Assembly: GCA_030530425.1 (NCBI GenBank)
Contig: JAUMVA010000005.1
Span: forward strand, 1-42,677
From: Candidatus Saccharimonadota bacterium
Lineage (GTDB): Bacteria; Patescibacteriota; Saccharimonadia; Saccharimonadales; Saccharimonadaceae
Length of the DNA: 42,677 nt
Direction: 5' to 3'
Shown: one piece after another, positions 17,880 to 25,260 of the stretch
How positions within the stretch are numbered: the first letter of the stretch is position 1
How the letters are laid out: each line of letters begins with the position of its first letter
The notes under the pieces: model-generated
What the model was told of the DNA's origin: nothing
What the model saw: only the letters and a program-made list of their open reading frames with translations
The model's database searches: none
Made by a program: the position numbers and the translations under genes

Positions 17880-17888
17880 TGATATAAT
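17880..17888 (+). promoter_or_regulatory. lepB extended -10 promoter, near-leaderless
   Basis: TGATATAAT ends 9 bases before the lepB ATG at 17898. An out-of-frame ATG at 17893 is followed at once by a stop. No Shine-Dalgarno is seen. Confidence 0.65.
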
Positions 17889-17897
17889 GATTATGTT

Positions 17898-18497
17898 ATG
17901 AGTAAAATCTGTATTAATCACAACAATCGTATTCGTGATTTTGCTAATATTATTTTCTTTGTAGCCGCTGTTGTTTGCGGAACTTTGCTCATGAATGCGT
18001 TTATTTTTCGTAGTTATAGTATATCTGGTGGCAGTATGGAACCAACTCTTTTCCAAAATGATCGCGTCATTGTTAATCGTTTGCCAGTTACATGGTCGCA
18101 AATTAAAAATATAGATTACATTCCCAAACGTGGACAAATTATTGTTTTTGAGAATCCTCAACATGCTAGTAGACAACAAGATCGGTATTTAATCAAACGA
18201 GTTATTGGCTTACCAGGAGATCATATTACAATAAAAAATAATAAAATCACTATTATTAATTCAGATAATCCAACCGGATTCGATCCAGATCTAAATCTGT
18301 CTGATAAAATGATCAGCTCTATCAGCGACGAGGTCGATGATATTGTAGTTAAAGATAAGTATTTATTTGTGGTGGGTGATCATCGCGATGGACATTCTTA
18401 TGACTCACGCAATGGACTCGGACAAGTTCCGTTTCATAATGTCATTGGTCCAGTTTCAATTCGCCTATTTCCATTAACTAATTTTCAAACCTTTTAA
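17898..18497 (+). CDS. lepB: Signal peptidase I
   Basis: 199 aa. An N-terminal membrane helix (about 16-37) is followed by box B with catalytic Ser46 in GGSMEPTL, box D with Lys100 in RYLIKRVIGLPGD and box E VGDHRDGHSYDSRNGLG. It cleaves signal peptides from secreted proteins on the outer face of the membrane. Candidate clients in this window are the LPxTG/DUF11 protein and the DUF2207 protein. It stands alone between the divergent LCP gene and the convergent parB. Confidence 0.95.
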   Translation: MSKICINHNNRIRDFANIIFFVAAVVCGTLLMNAFIFRSYSISGGSMEPTLFQNDRVIVNRLPVTWSQIKNIDYIPKRGQIIVFENPQHASRQQDRYLIKRVIGLPGDHITIKNNKITIINSDNPTGFDPDLNLSDKMISSISDEVDDIVVKDKYLFVVGDHRDGHSYDSRNGLGQVPFHNVIGPVSIRLFPLTNFQTF

Positions 18498-18514
18498 TTA
18501 TTATTTATAAATCT

Positions 18515-18547
18515 AAAACACCCACTAGTTTTATTTATGGGTGTTTT
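18515..18547. terminator. Terminator shared by lepB and parB
   Basis: AAAACACCCA (18515-18524) pairs with TGGGTGTTTT (18538-18547) across a 13-base loop, between convergent genes. Confidence 0.7.
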
Positions 18548-18558
18548 GACTTAAAAGA

Positions 18559-19452
18559 TTAAGATAAAAATTTAATTATTCGCTCCAAGTCATCTCGACT
18601 CCTAAAATTAATCTGAATAGTTCCTGAGCCATTTTCTCTGGATTTAATTTTAACTTTAGCGTCCAAGCGCTGTGTAATTGCTTGAATTGCCTGTTCTTCC
18701 TGAACAATTTTAGTAACCTTTTTATTATTACAATTAGAATCTTGATCAATATTTTTATAGTTTGCCGTTACTCTCTCAACTCGTCTGGCTGACCAATTTT
18801 GCTTAATAATTTGTGGCAACAATTTAAGAACAATTTTATGGTCCATTCCAATCAACGGTTTTGCTTGTCCCTCTGATAGCTCACCACGGCTTAAGGCCTC
18901 AATCGCTTCTTGCGGTAATCGCAATAAACGCATTGTATTACTAATTGCGCCAACTGTTTTACCACTAACACGCTCACTAATCTGCTTCAGCGTTAAATTA
19001 AATTGTTCACGTAATTTTAAATAGCCAGTTGCAATTTCAATAACATTTAAGTCCTGACGCTGAACGTTTTCAATCAATGACAATTCTAGACGATTTTGAG
19101 CGCTTAAAGTTCGAATAATGGCTGGTATTTTCTTTAAGCCAACAAGTTTGCTTGCTCGATAACGTCGCTCACCGGCAACGATTTTATATTTGTCGCCTTT
19201 TTTAATCACCACAATTGGCTGTAAAACGCCATGTTGCTTAATTGACTGTGCCAAAGCTTGCATCGCCTCTTCCTCAAATGCCTTACGAGGTTGTTCCTTG
19301 TCAGCCTCAATCTGGTCAAGCGGAAGTTGTCTCAAATCACTAACCTTTGCATCCTGTTCACTAGTCGGATCAAAAGCTTCATCAAATAGTTCAGTTGGTA
19401 GTAATGATTCAAACCCTCTTCCAAGTGCTGTTTTTTTCTTAGTTGTCGACAC
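18559..19452 (-). CDS. parB: Chromosome partitioning protein ParB
   Basis: 297 aa. N-terminal ParB/Spo0J nuclease-like (CTPase) domain: LRQLPLDQIEADKEQPRK at about 40-57, then GERRYRASKLVGLK. Central helix-turn-helix KQISERVSGKTVGAISNTMRLLRLP. The C-terminal dimerisation segment is short. It binds parS sites and slides on DNA as a clamp. It overlaps the end of parA by 14 bases. I could not find a convincing parS palindrome in the window. Confidence 0.95.
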   Translation of the reverse strand: MSTTKKKTALGRGFESLLPTELFDEAFDPTSEQDAKVSDLRQLPLDQIEADKEQPRKAFEEEAMQALAQSIKQHGVLQPIVVIKKGDKYKIVAGERRYRASKLVGLKKIPAIIRTLSAQNRLELSLIENVQRQDLNVIEIATGYLKLREQFNLTLKQISERVSGKTVGAISNTMRLLRLPQEAIEALSRGELSEGQAKPLIGMDHKIVLKLLPQIIKQNWSARRVERVTANYKNIDQDSNCNNKKVTKIVQEEQAIQAITQRLDAKVKIKSRENGSGTIQINFRSRDDLERIIKFLS

Positions 19453-20215
19453 GGTTAATCACCTCCTTCGCTAATAACTTATAACTATGTGCGCCTTTAG
19501 AAAAACGATCATAAACACCAATTGGCACTCCATGACTTGGTGCCTCAGCTAGGCGAATATTACGAGAAATGACAGTCTTAAACATTTTTTCACCAAAATA
19601 TTTTTTGATTTCTGTAATGACCTGGCTCGATAATACCGTTCGAGTGTCAACCATCGTCGGCAGCACGCCTAAAATCTCCAATCGTTTATTCATACCACCG
19701 CGAATAATTTTCATTGTTTCGAGTAGCTGGCCAAGCCCTTCTAAAGCATAAAATTCAGTTTGTACCGGTAATATCATATAGTCAGCGACTATTAGTCCAT
19801 TAACCGTCAATAGGCTTAAGCTCGGCGGACAATCAATTAAAATAAAATCATATTGACTACGTATTTTATCGATTGCTTTCTGTAATCGGCGGAACTTACC
19901 TTCAGCCTTAGCTAAATCAACTTCGGTATTAGCCAAGGTTGGTAAAGTAGGCGCCACTGATAATTTTTCGTATTTTGTCTGTTGAATGATTGTCTCCAGC
20001 TCACAATCACCAGCCATAACATCACTCATTGAAGCACCTAAAGTTTGCTTATCGATGCCTAAACCGCTCGAGGCATTTCCCTGCGGATCAAGGTCTATCA
20101 ATAAAACATCTTTTCCTTCTTTCGATAAATAATATGATAAATTAATTGAGGTTGTCGTTTTCCCAACGCCACCCTTTTGGTTCGTAATTGCAATTACCAC
20201 CGCATTCTTTTCCAT
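19439..20215 (-). CDS. parA: Chromosome partitioning ATPase ParA
   Basis: 258 aa from ATG 20215 (MEKNAVVIAI). The deviant Walker A KGGVGKTT is at 14-21, the signature Asp follows in LLIDLDPQGNASSGLG, and the Walker B region reads FILIDCPPSLSLL. It is a DNA-binding ATPase that moves ParB-bound origins. The start is chosen because TATAAT ends 7 bases upstream; ATG 20221 would lie only 1 base from the -10 and is unlikely. First gene of parA-parB, predicted leaderless. Confidence 0.95.
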   Translation of the reverse strand: MEKNAVVIAITNQKGGVGKTTTSINLSYYLSKEGKDVLLIDLDPQGNASSGLGIDKQTLGASMSDVMAGDCELETIIQQTKYEKLSVAPTLPTLANTEVDLAKAEGKFRRLQKAIDKIRSQYDFILIDCPPSLSLLTVNGLIVADYMILPVQTEFYALEGLGQLLETMKIIRGGMNKRLEILGVLPTMVDTRTVLSSQVITEIKKYFGEKMFKTVISRNIRLAEAPSHGVPIGVYDRFSKGAHSYKLLAKEVINRVDN

Positions 20216-20222
20216 AACCATT

Positions 20223-20231
20223 ATTATATCA
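20223..20231 (-). promoter_or_regulatory. parA extended -10 promoter, leaderless
   Basis: TGATATAAT on the minus strand, 7 bases before ATG 20215. The -35 position falls at the edge of the rplU terminator stem and does not match TTGACA. Confidence 0.7.
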
Positions 20232-20248
20232 CAAACCAATTATTTTTT

Positions 20249-20292
20249 AATAACATTAAAATCACCCATTTTTGGGTGATTTTAATGTTATT
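20249..20292. terminator. Terminator of rplU, perfect 20-bp stem
   Basis: 20249-20268 and 20273-20292 are perfectly complementary with a TTTT loop. The rplU stop codon (20290-20288) lies in the stem. Confidence 0.85.
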
Positions 20293-20596
20293 TGATTGAT
20301 TTAATCGTAATTTGTGAGTATTTTTGACGATGACCAACTTCTTTATGTACGCGCTTTTTAGCTTTATAGCGAATCACACGAAGCTTTTCACCTTTTACCA
20401 ATTCTTCCTCAACATTAGCTGTTACTTTAACACCTTTTACGATTGGTTGACCAACAGAAGTTTTGTCACCATCAATCGTTAAAAGCGCATCAAGTTCGAG
20501 CTCTTTTGTGCCTTCTGGGAGGAGGTCCACCCAAAGGGTCTCACCTTCAGTAACAATATATTGCTTGCCACTGATCTTGACTACTGCTTTTTTCAT
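20288..20596 (-). CDS. rplU: 50S ribosomal protein L21 (bL21)
   Basis: 102 aa, normal length. Family features: KISGKQYIVTEGETLWVD at the start and a basic C-terminus RYKAKKRVHKEVGHRQKYSQ. It binds 23S rRNA domain II. It has an AAGGA site and a leader of about 20 bases. The usual partner rpmA (L27) is not next to it, so the L21-L27 operon is split here. Confidence 0.96.
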   Translation of the reverse strand: MKKAVVKISGKQYIVTEGETLWVDLLPEGTKELELDALLTIDGDKTSVGQPIVKGVKVTANVEEELVKGEKLRVIRYKAKKRVHKEVGHRQKYSQITIKSIK

Positions 20597-20622
20597 AATT
20601 ATTCCTTATTAAATACCGTCTT

Positions 20623-20651
20623 ATTATATCAATTTTTTTTAACTTTTGCAA
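20623..20651 (-). promoter_or_regulatory. rplU promoter
   Basis: TTGCAA (20651-20646), 17-base spacer, TGA-TATAAT (hexamer 20628-20623) on the minus strand, followed by a leader with AAGGAATAATT. Confidence 0.75.
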
Positions 20652-20652
20652 G

Positions 20653-21474
20653 CTAGAGTTCATTTTCTATCACTACCTGATTAGCATGCAACCAGCCCTG
20701 TACTGTACCACCGTCTAAATATTCCCCATTCGCTGCTACGACTTTTAAAGTATTCCCAGCATTAACGTAATTATTTAATGGTACAGTAATGAAATATTCA
20801 CCTATCACATCATCTTGCTCAGCATATTTCTTAATCATGGCCACAGCTTTAGCACTCAAAACATATTTGCTGATATTAATTAGATTGCTTGGAGCGTCTT
20901 CAGGCGCTGGTTTCTCAATAATTTGTTTAAAATTGTGATCAATATCCAACTCAATTACACCATAGCGTGATACCTCATCAGATGATATTTTTGCACCAAG
21001 CAATGCGCTATCATCACCTGCCTGCTCAACCAGGCGCGCCACATCACTTGATCCATCACGATTATAAATAAAATCATCACCCATCAACACCAAGACTGGT
21101 TCATTACCAATCTCTTTTGCTACTAAATAAATTGGGATCGCCGTACCATATTTACCATTCTGATCCTGTTCTACATAATGAAACTTGATATCAGACAGCG
21201 GTGTCACCAAAGCAAGATATTGTTCCTTATTGTTTGCTCTTAAATATTCTTCAAGTCTTTGATTTTGTGAATAATAATCTTTTACTTGAGTTGACCCTTT
21301 AGAAATTACAAAATAAATATCTGTAATTCCCGCCTTTATACAATCTTGTACTATGTAATCAATGATTGGTCGATTGCCAACTGGCAACATACATTTTTCG
21401 ATTGTCTTAGTGATTGGTAAGCGACGTGTTCCCCAGCCAGCTACCGGAATAATAGCCTTAGTAATCTTTTTCAT
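20653..21474 (-). CDS. galU: UTP-glucose-1-phosphate uridylyltransferase
   Basis: 273 aa. The nucleotidyltransferase signature AGWGTRRLPITK is at about 13-24, with CMLPVGNRPIIDYIV, the LVLMGDDFIY metal-binding stretch and the GEYLDGGTVQGW end typical of bacterial GalU. It makes UDP-glucose for surface glycans, matching the LCP protein upstream. A glucose-1-phosphate thymidylyltransferase is less likely given the GalU-like C-terminus. The start is 6 bases after TACAAT with no Shine-Dalgarno. Confidence 0.9.
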   Translation of the reverse strand: MKKITKAIIPVAGWGTRRLPITKTIEKCMLPVGNRPIIDYIVQDCIKAGITDIYFVISKGSTQVKDYYSQNQRLEEYLRANNKEQYLALVTPLSDIKFHYVEQDQNGKYGTAIPIYLVAKEIGNEPVLVLMGDDFIYNRDGSSDVARLVEQAGDDSALLGAKISSDEVSRYGVIELDIDHNFKQIIEKPAPEDAPSNLINISKYVLSAKAVAMIKKYAEQDDVIGEYFITVPLNNYVNAGNTLKVVAANGEYLDGGTVQGWLHANQVVIENEL

Positions 21475-21480
21475 GAAGCT

Positions 21481-21489
21481 ATTGTATCA
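21481..21489 (-). promoter_or_regulatory. galU extended -10 promoter, leaderless
   Basis: TGATACAAT on the minus strand, 6 bases before the galU ATG and 4 bases from the hairpin at 21494-21525. Confidence 0.65.
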
Positions 21490-21493
21490 CATT

Positions 21494-21525
21494 TTAAATA
21501 GCTTCGATAACTCGAAGCTATTTAA
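21494..21525 (-). terminator. Hairpin between the DUF11/LPxTG gene and galU
   Basis: TTAAATAGCTTCGA (21494-21507) is perfectly complementary to 21512-21525 with a 4-base loop. It lies upstream of galU and downstream (in minus-strand order) of the surface cluster's neighbour region only if transcription runs rightward; on the minus strand galU is read away from it and the DUF11 gene (22843-21551) is read into it. It is therefore the likely end of the surface-protein transcript. Confidence 0.65.
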
Positions 21526-21550
21526 TTGCCCTATTTGATATTTTTAATGA

Positions 21551-22843
21551 TTATTCTTCATCATCTTTAGCATCTATTTTCATCTCGATGCCGTTAGTAG
21601 TTTGTTTCTTCAACTCTTTTTGTGATTTATACCAGTAGATTATTGAAGTTGTTACTAACATCAATCCAATGATACTAATTGCAATTTCCGCTGGACCGGT
21701 ACTTGGCAATGCATCTGGGCTATTTGGTGGAGTTACATTAGTTGATGGTTCACAGTTGGTCTTCTTTACGACTACATCAGCAACATCTTCTAGATTACCC
21801 TCTGGAGTATAAACAATTACACGGTTACGAAAGATATTGTCACCACAAACCTTTAGGTCGTCATTTTTTGGCACTTTCGCGGCAAAAATCATGAATGCAT
21901 TACTGTTAGTTCCATAGTTACCGATATTCAGACCGCTACCATTAAACAGTGCATCTTGGTTAGTAACTAAACTAGCATTTGGGTTAGCTGCATTTTTAAG
22001 TTTTAAAGTTGATGCAACTGCTGAGATACCATTTGGTAAATAGTCTTTAACAATAACATTATTTTGAGTTGACTGACCAATATTTTGATACATCAATTGA
22101 TACTCAACATTTTCACCAGGGTTAGCTGCAATTTTATTTGACCACTCAGTTGTACCAGCTTTACGTACTTGCTTGGAAATCTTGAAAGCTGCTGTTTTTT
22201 GAGTTTGAACTTTTATTTTAAAAGTTAGAATACCTGAATACTGGAAACAACCTTGAAGACGACCGTCCATCTGATTATAACCAACTTGTGCGCCAGAACT
22301 GGTGACTAAACTATCACTGATCGCGAAACCGTTAGTTGGGTTAGTGTTATTGTGATAACGAGCTGAACCAGCAATATAGGCAATGTTGAATAATTTGGAA
22401 TCACTTTTAAAAATAACATCATCATAAACTTCTTTTGGAGTAGCATTATCAGCTGAGACAAAGGCACCAATTCGAATCTCTTTAGCTGTTGTAGTTGGTA
22501 AACTGATACGCACTCGAGTGTTTTCAGCGACTAAGTTCAAGTTAGCTGCAGCATTATTATGTACATAGACTTGAACTAAATACTCTTGATCGCCACTGAC
22601 ATTTACGTAAGTATCATTCCAACCACCAGCCTGAGTATGACTAGCTGGCTTAGCAAGCATAAAGTTGCGCTCATCACCGTGATTTGGGTTGTTAGTAATC
22701 GAGTTAAAAGTAATCCGATCAGCTGGATTTTCAATCGTATAAGTAGTGCGCTCTGGCGAATAAGCTAAAGCACTAGCCGGTACGATTGAAGCAACAGCGA
22801 TTGCTACAATCAAAGCTTTTAAGTTAATATTTTTGTAGGGCAT
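21551..22843 (-). CDS. Secreted DUF11-domain protein with LPxTG sorting signal
   Basis: 430 aa. A signal peptide (about 1-27, cleavage near ASALAYS) is followed by an Asn/Thr-rich beta domain and a DUF11-like repeat (about 225-320, FKISKQVRKAGT...NVIVKDYLPNGIS). The Pro-rich linker ends in LPSTG at 379-383, then a membrane helix and a charged tail of about 30 residues, longer than in most sortase substrates. It should be exported by Sec, cut by signal peptidase I and anchored by a sortase; no sortase gene is in this window. It is likely a surface adhesin or stalk protein. It follows the 608-aa gene by 27 bases and has AAAGG upstream. Confidence 0.88.
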   Translation of the reverse strand: MPYKNINLKALIVAIAVASIVPASALAYSPERTTYTIENPADRITFNSITNNPNHGDERNFMLAKPASHTQAGGWNDTYVNVSGDQEYLVQVYVHNNAAANLNLVAENTRVRISLPTTTAKEIRIGAFVSADNATPKEVYDDVIFKSDSKLFNIAYIAGSARYHNNTNPTNGFAISDSLVTSSGAQVGYNQMDGRLQGCFQYSGILTFKIKVQTQKTAAFKISKQVRKAGTTEWSNKIAANPGENVEYQLMYQNIGQSTQNNVIVKDYLPNGISAVASTLKLKNAANPNASLVTNQDALFNGSGLNIGNYGTNSNAFMIFAAKVPKNDDLKVCGDNIFRNRVIVYTPEGNLEDVADVVVKKTNCEPSTNVTPPNSPDALPSTGPAEIAISIIGLMLVTTSIIYWYKSQKELKKQTTNGIEMKIDAKDDEE

Positions 22844-22870
22844 GTTTGTTTTTCCTTTCGTTATTATTTA

Positions 22871-24697
22871 TTAGAACCCACCAACGTTTTCATTATTTAC
22901 TATGTTTTGGTTCCCATTCTCAACTGGTTGTGCAGTCTCTGCAGCATCTTCATAAGATTTATTGACTTCATTTTGACCATTCTGATTGTCTATGATTGTC
23001 TGTAACTCTTCGTCAGATAAGCCAGAGTAACTTTGGTTTAGTTCATTTTCCCGTTCGTTTATTAGCTTATCAATCTGATTCATCATGTCTTGATCCAATA
23101 CTACGTCTGGTTCGGCCGGTGCTTTATAAGTAGAAGTTGTTGCGTCTTCAGCTGGACGATACCCACCGTCATTGACAATTTTATCTGTTTTAAGTTGGTC
23201 TGGCAAAGCTTTATTATTCTTAATATCTAATTGTGGGTTTTTTGGAGCAAGGTCCGGAGTCTCTTTTTTAGGCTCTGGTGTATTATTTTCCTCTTCGCCA
23301 CCGTTGTTAGTATTTTCATCATCTTCAGTTAATTCATCGGTTGTATAATCGATTTTATATTCAATTTCATCGTCGTCATCGTCGTCATCATTCTTTTTCT
23401 TTTTCTCACCACCGTCTGGTTCATCTTCTTTAATGTTCACAGTTGGCGTAACAATAGTCTTTACTTTAATAACAGTCTTTTCACGTTCAGTATATTTTTG
23501 GGCACATTTTAATCTGAAATATAATGTTTTAATTTCGCCATTAATGATATATGTAAGTTTTATACCTTGACCAGGGTTTGGAACAGCATCGAAATCGATT
23601 GCAATCTTTGATTTGCCATCAACTTTATCGACCATGCGATAAATAGTCGACCATAATCCTTTATTTAAATCATAAAATTCAGTATTTTGAATATTATCAA
23701 ACACCACTTCATTTATAGCATCATAAACTTGTCCATAATATTCTGGATTATTATTTAAATCTTCAATAAATTGAGCTACTTGATCGCCGTCACTAAAATC
23801 GATTACTTCGCCATCAAGATTCTCAATTTCAATACCGTCAACACTACCATGTAAAAACCCAGCCACGAGCTCAGGTCGAGTATAAATACCTTCACGAAGC
23901 TTTTCCAGTGATTCTTCACTAGTTTCAGCTTCAATATTCCACAAATGATGTTCTTTATCTTCTAATTTATCAATTCCTTCTTTAATTTTTTCTTGATTAA
24001 TATAAATAGGATCGCCTTTTTCATGATTTTCAAAAGAATATTCTTTTTCAACATCAGTTTTATCTGTACTAATTTCAGAAGAATCTTGAATATTATCGAC
24101 ATTATGTTCAGTCGCAACTTCTCGAGTGTTATTTTGATTCTGTTGTTTTATATAACCATAGCCACCAAGTGTTATCATTGCTGCACCAATAAATCCCATT
24201 GCTCGAATGAACCACTTTGAATGACGAATTTTTTCTAGCAATCCACGCTTTTTATTTTCTGGAGTGCTTGGATCATTAATAGTTTCAATAGCATCATCAA
24301 CTTTTTCTTCAGAATCCAGTAAATCATCCAATTCACCATTATCAGGATTAACGGCATCTACATCATTATTCTTATTTTCTGGAGTGCTTGAATCATTAAT
24401 AGTTTCAATAGCATCATCAACTTTTTCTTCAGAATCATCAGCCTCATTAACAACTGAGCTATAGAAATCTTCTGCTTGTTTCATCATATCAACATCCATA
24501 CCGGTTGTTGAGATAAACTTTGATGGATCAGAATCATCAGCCTCATTAACAACTGAGTTATAGAAATCTTCTGCTTGTTTCATCATATCAACATCCATAC
24601 CGGTTGTTGAGATAAACTTTGATGAGAATTCATCATTATCTTGTGAAGAGTTTTTTACCCCCCAACTGTTTGTTTCGCGAGATTCTCTGTTTTCCAT
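22871..24697 (-). CDS. Large single-pass membrane protein with N-terminal tandem duplications
   Basis: 608 aa, not assigned to a family. The N-terminal 150 residues are acidic and contain two duplicated units: SKFISTTGMDVDMMKQAEDF at 26 and 59, and SEEKVDDAIETIND at 89 and 129. One membrane helix (about 161-182) follows. The C-terminal part has a folded stretch (about 215-405) with GKSKIAIDFDAVPNPGQG, then long Asp/Glu/Asn/Lys-rich low-complexity segments including a run of eight Asp. There is no signal peptide, so the N-terminus is probably cytoplasmic and the C-terminal domain outside. Middle gene of a three-gene cluster; AAAAGGAC precedes the start. Confidence 0.82.
   Translation of the reverse strand: MENRESRETNSWGVKNSSQDNDEFSSKFISTTGMDVDMMKQAEDFYNSVVNEADDSDPSKFISTTGMDVDMMKQAEDFYSSVVNEADDSEEKVDDAIETINDSSTPENKNNDVDAVNPDNGELDDLLDSEEKVDDAIETINDPSTPENKKRGLLEKIRHSKWFIRAMGFIGAAMITLGGYGYIKQQNQNNTREVATEHNVDNIQDSSEISTDKTDVEKEYSFENHEKGDPIYINQEKIKEGIDKLEDKEHHLWNIEAETSEESLEKLREGIYTRPELVAGFLHGSVDGIEIENLDGEVIDFSDGDQVAQFIEDLNNNPEYYGQVYDAINEVVFDNIQNTEFYDLNKGLWSTIYRMVDKVDGKSKIAIDFDAVPNPGQGIKLTYIINGEIKTLYFRLKCAQKYTEREKTVIKVKTIVTPTVNIKEDEPDGGEKKKKNDDDDDDDEIEYKIDYTTDELTEDDENTNNGGEEENNTPEPKKETPDLAPKNPQLDIKNNKALPDQLKTDKIVNDGGYRPAEDATTSTYKAPAEPDVVLDQDMMNQIDKLINERENELNQSYSGLSDEELQTIIDNQNGQNEVNKSYEDAAETAQPVENGNQNIVNNENVGGF
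24252..24436. repeat. 65-bp direct repeat, two copies, period 120
   Basis: 24252-24316 and 24372-24436 differ at one base. The period is 40 codons, so the reading frame of the 608-aa protein is kept. Confidence 0.85.
24432..24624. repeat. 94-bp direct repeat, two copies, period 99
   Basis: 24432-24525 and 24531-24624 differ at one base near 24469/24568. The period is 33 codons, in frame in the 608-aa gene. It adjoins and slightly overlaps the 65-bp repeat. Confidence 0.9.
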
Positions 24698-24750
24698 TTT
24701 TGTCCTTTTTGTGTTTATTTTTATTATTTAACTTATTTATGATCTTATCA

Positions 24751-24918
24751 CTACGAATCTAGATTTTCAATATTTTGTCTTATCTTTAATAAATTAACAG
24801 CTGTTGTACCTAATATTTTCTTATCTTCTTCTCGAAGTTTCGGTTGCGATTCCATACCACTAAGTTCCTCAATTGTTGAAACTGGTGGTCTGAATAAATC
24901 AATTCTTTCGCTGTTCAT
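24751..24918 (-). CDS. Small 55-aa protein at the head of the surface cluster
   Basis: ATG at 24918, stop TAG at 24753-24751, 55 aa. The product begins MNSERIDLFRPPVSTIEEL, is hydrophilic, has no membrane segment and ends with a helical stretch ILGTTAVNLLKIRQNIENL. AAGGC lies 6 bases before the start. It follows a good promoter at 24968-24996 and is read into the 608-aa gene after a 53-base gap. It is very short, but the promoter, ribosome-binding site and uninterrupted frame support a real gene. Function unknown. Confidence 0.65.
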   Translation of the reverse strand: MNSERIDLFRPPVSTIEELSGMESQPKLREEDKKILGTTAVNLLKIRQNIENLDS

Positions 24919-24967
24919 TTTTTGCCTTGTTATGTTTGTTTTTAAATTTTATTTAATTTATATTTTC

Positions 24968-24996
24968 AGTGTATCATAAAACTTATGTTTTGTCAA
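24968..24996 (-). promoter_or_regulatory. Promoter of the surface cluster
   Basis: A perfect TTGACA (24996-24991), 17-base spacer and TACACT (24973-24968) on the minus strand. The -35 overlaps the last codon of the thioredoxin-like gene. The leader is about 45 bases. Confidence 0.7.
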
Positions 24997-25259
24997 TAGC
25001 TTTGATCGTAATAGGAAATTTGACTAATTTGTGGCAATGGACGTCCTGGCCACACTTGGATCATACTACCAAAGTCATTAACGGCAATAATTGTCGGATA
25101 TTCGACAATATCATTTGCCTTGCAAAAGCTCTCACCATGTGGTGACTCAGGGTCAAGAGTTTCCAGCTCTCGTCCAGTAGCCTTAAAATAATCTCGTAAG
25201 TAATCATTGACCTCGCGAGCATGATCAGAATGCTCTTTATAAACTACAACTACTCGCAT
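24993..25259 (-). CDS. Thioredoxin-fold protein without cysteine pair, after ftsZ
   Basis: 88 aa from ATG 25259, one base after the ftsZ stop. The pattern MRVVVVYKEHSDHAREVNDYL...EYPTIIAVNDFGSMIQVWPG has the beta-alpha-beta start and the cis-Pro (YPTI) of a thioredoxin or glutaredoxin fold. The usual CxxC position reads EHSDHA, and the only Cys (in FCKAND) is elsewhere. A longer frame extends upstream inside ftsZ but is rejected, because the short start has AGGA five bases before it. A redox role is unlikely; a binding role is possible. Its stop is TGA, rare here. Confidence 0.75.
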   Translation of the reverse strand: MRVVVVYKEHSDHAREVNDYLRDYFKATGRELETLDPESPHGESFCKANDIVEYPTIIAVNDFGSMIQVWPGRPLPQISQISYYDQSY

Positions 25260-25260
25260 T

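Noticed and set aside
18559-20215. parS site near parA-parB
   Set aside because: I found no match close to the TGTTTCACGTGAAACA type palindrome by eye in this region or elsewhere in the window.
24252-24624. Direct repeats as a possible CRISPR array
   Set aside because: There are only two copies of each unit, in frame inside a coding gene, with no spacers and no cas genes.
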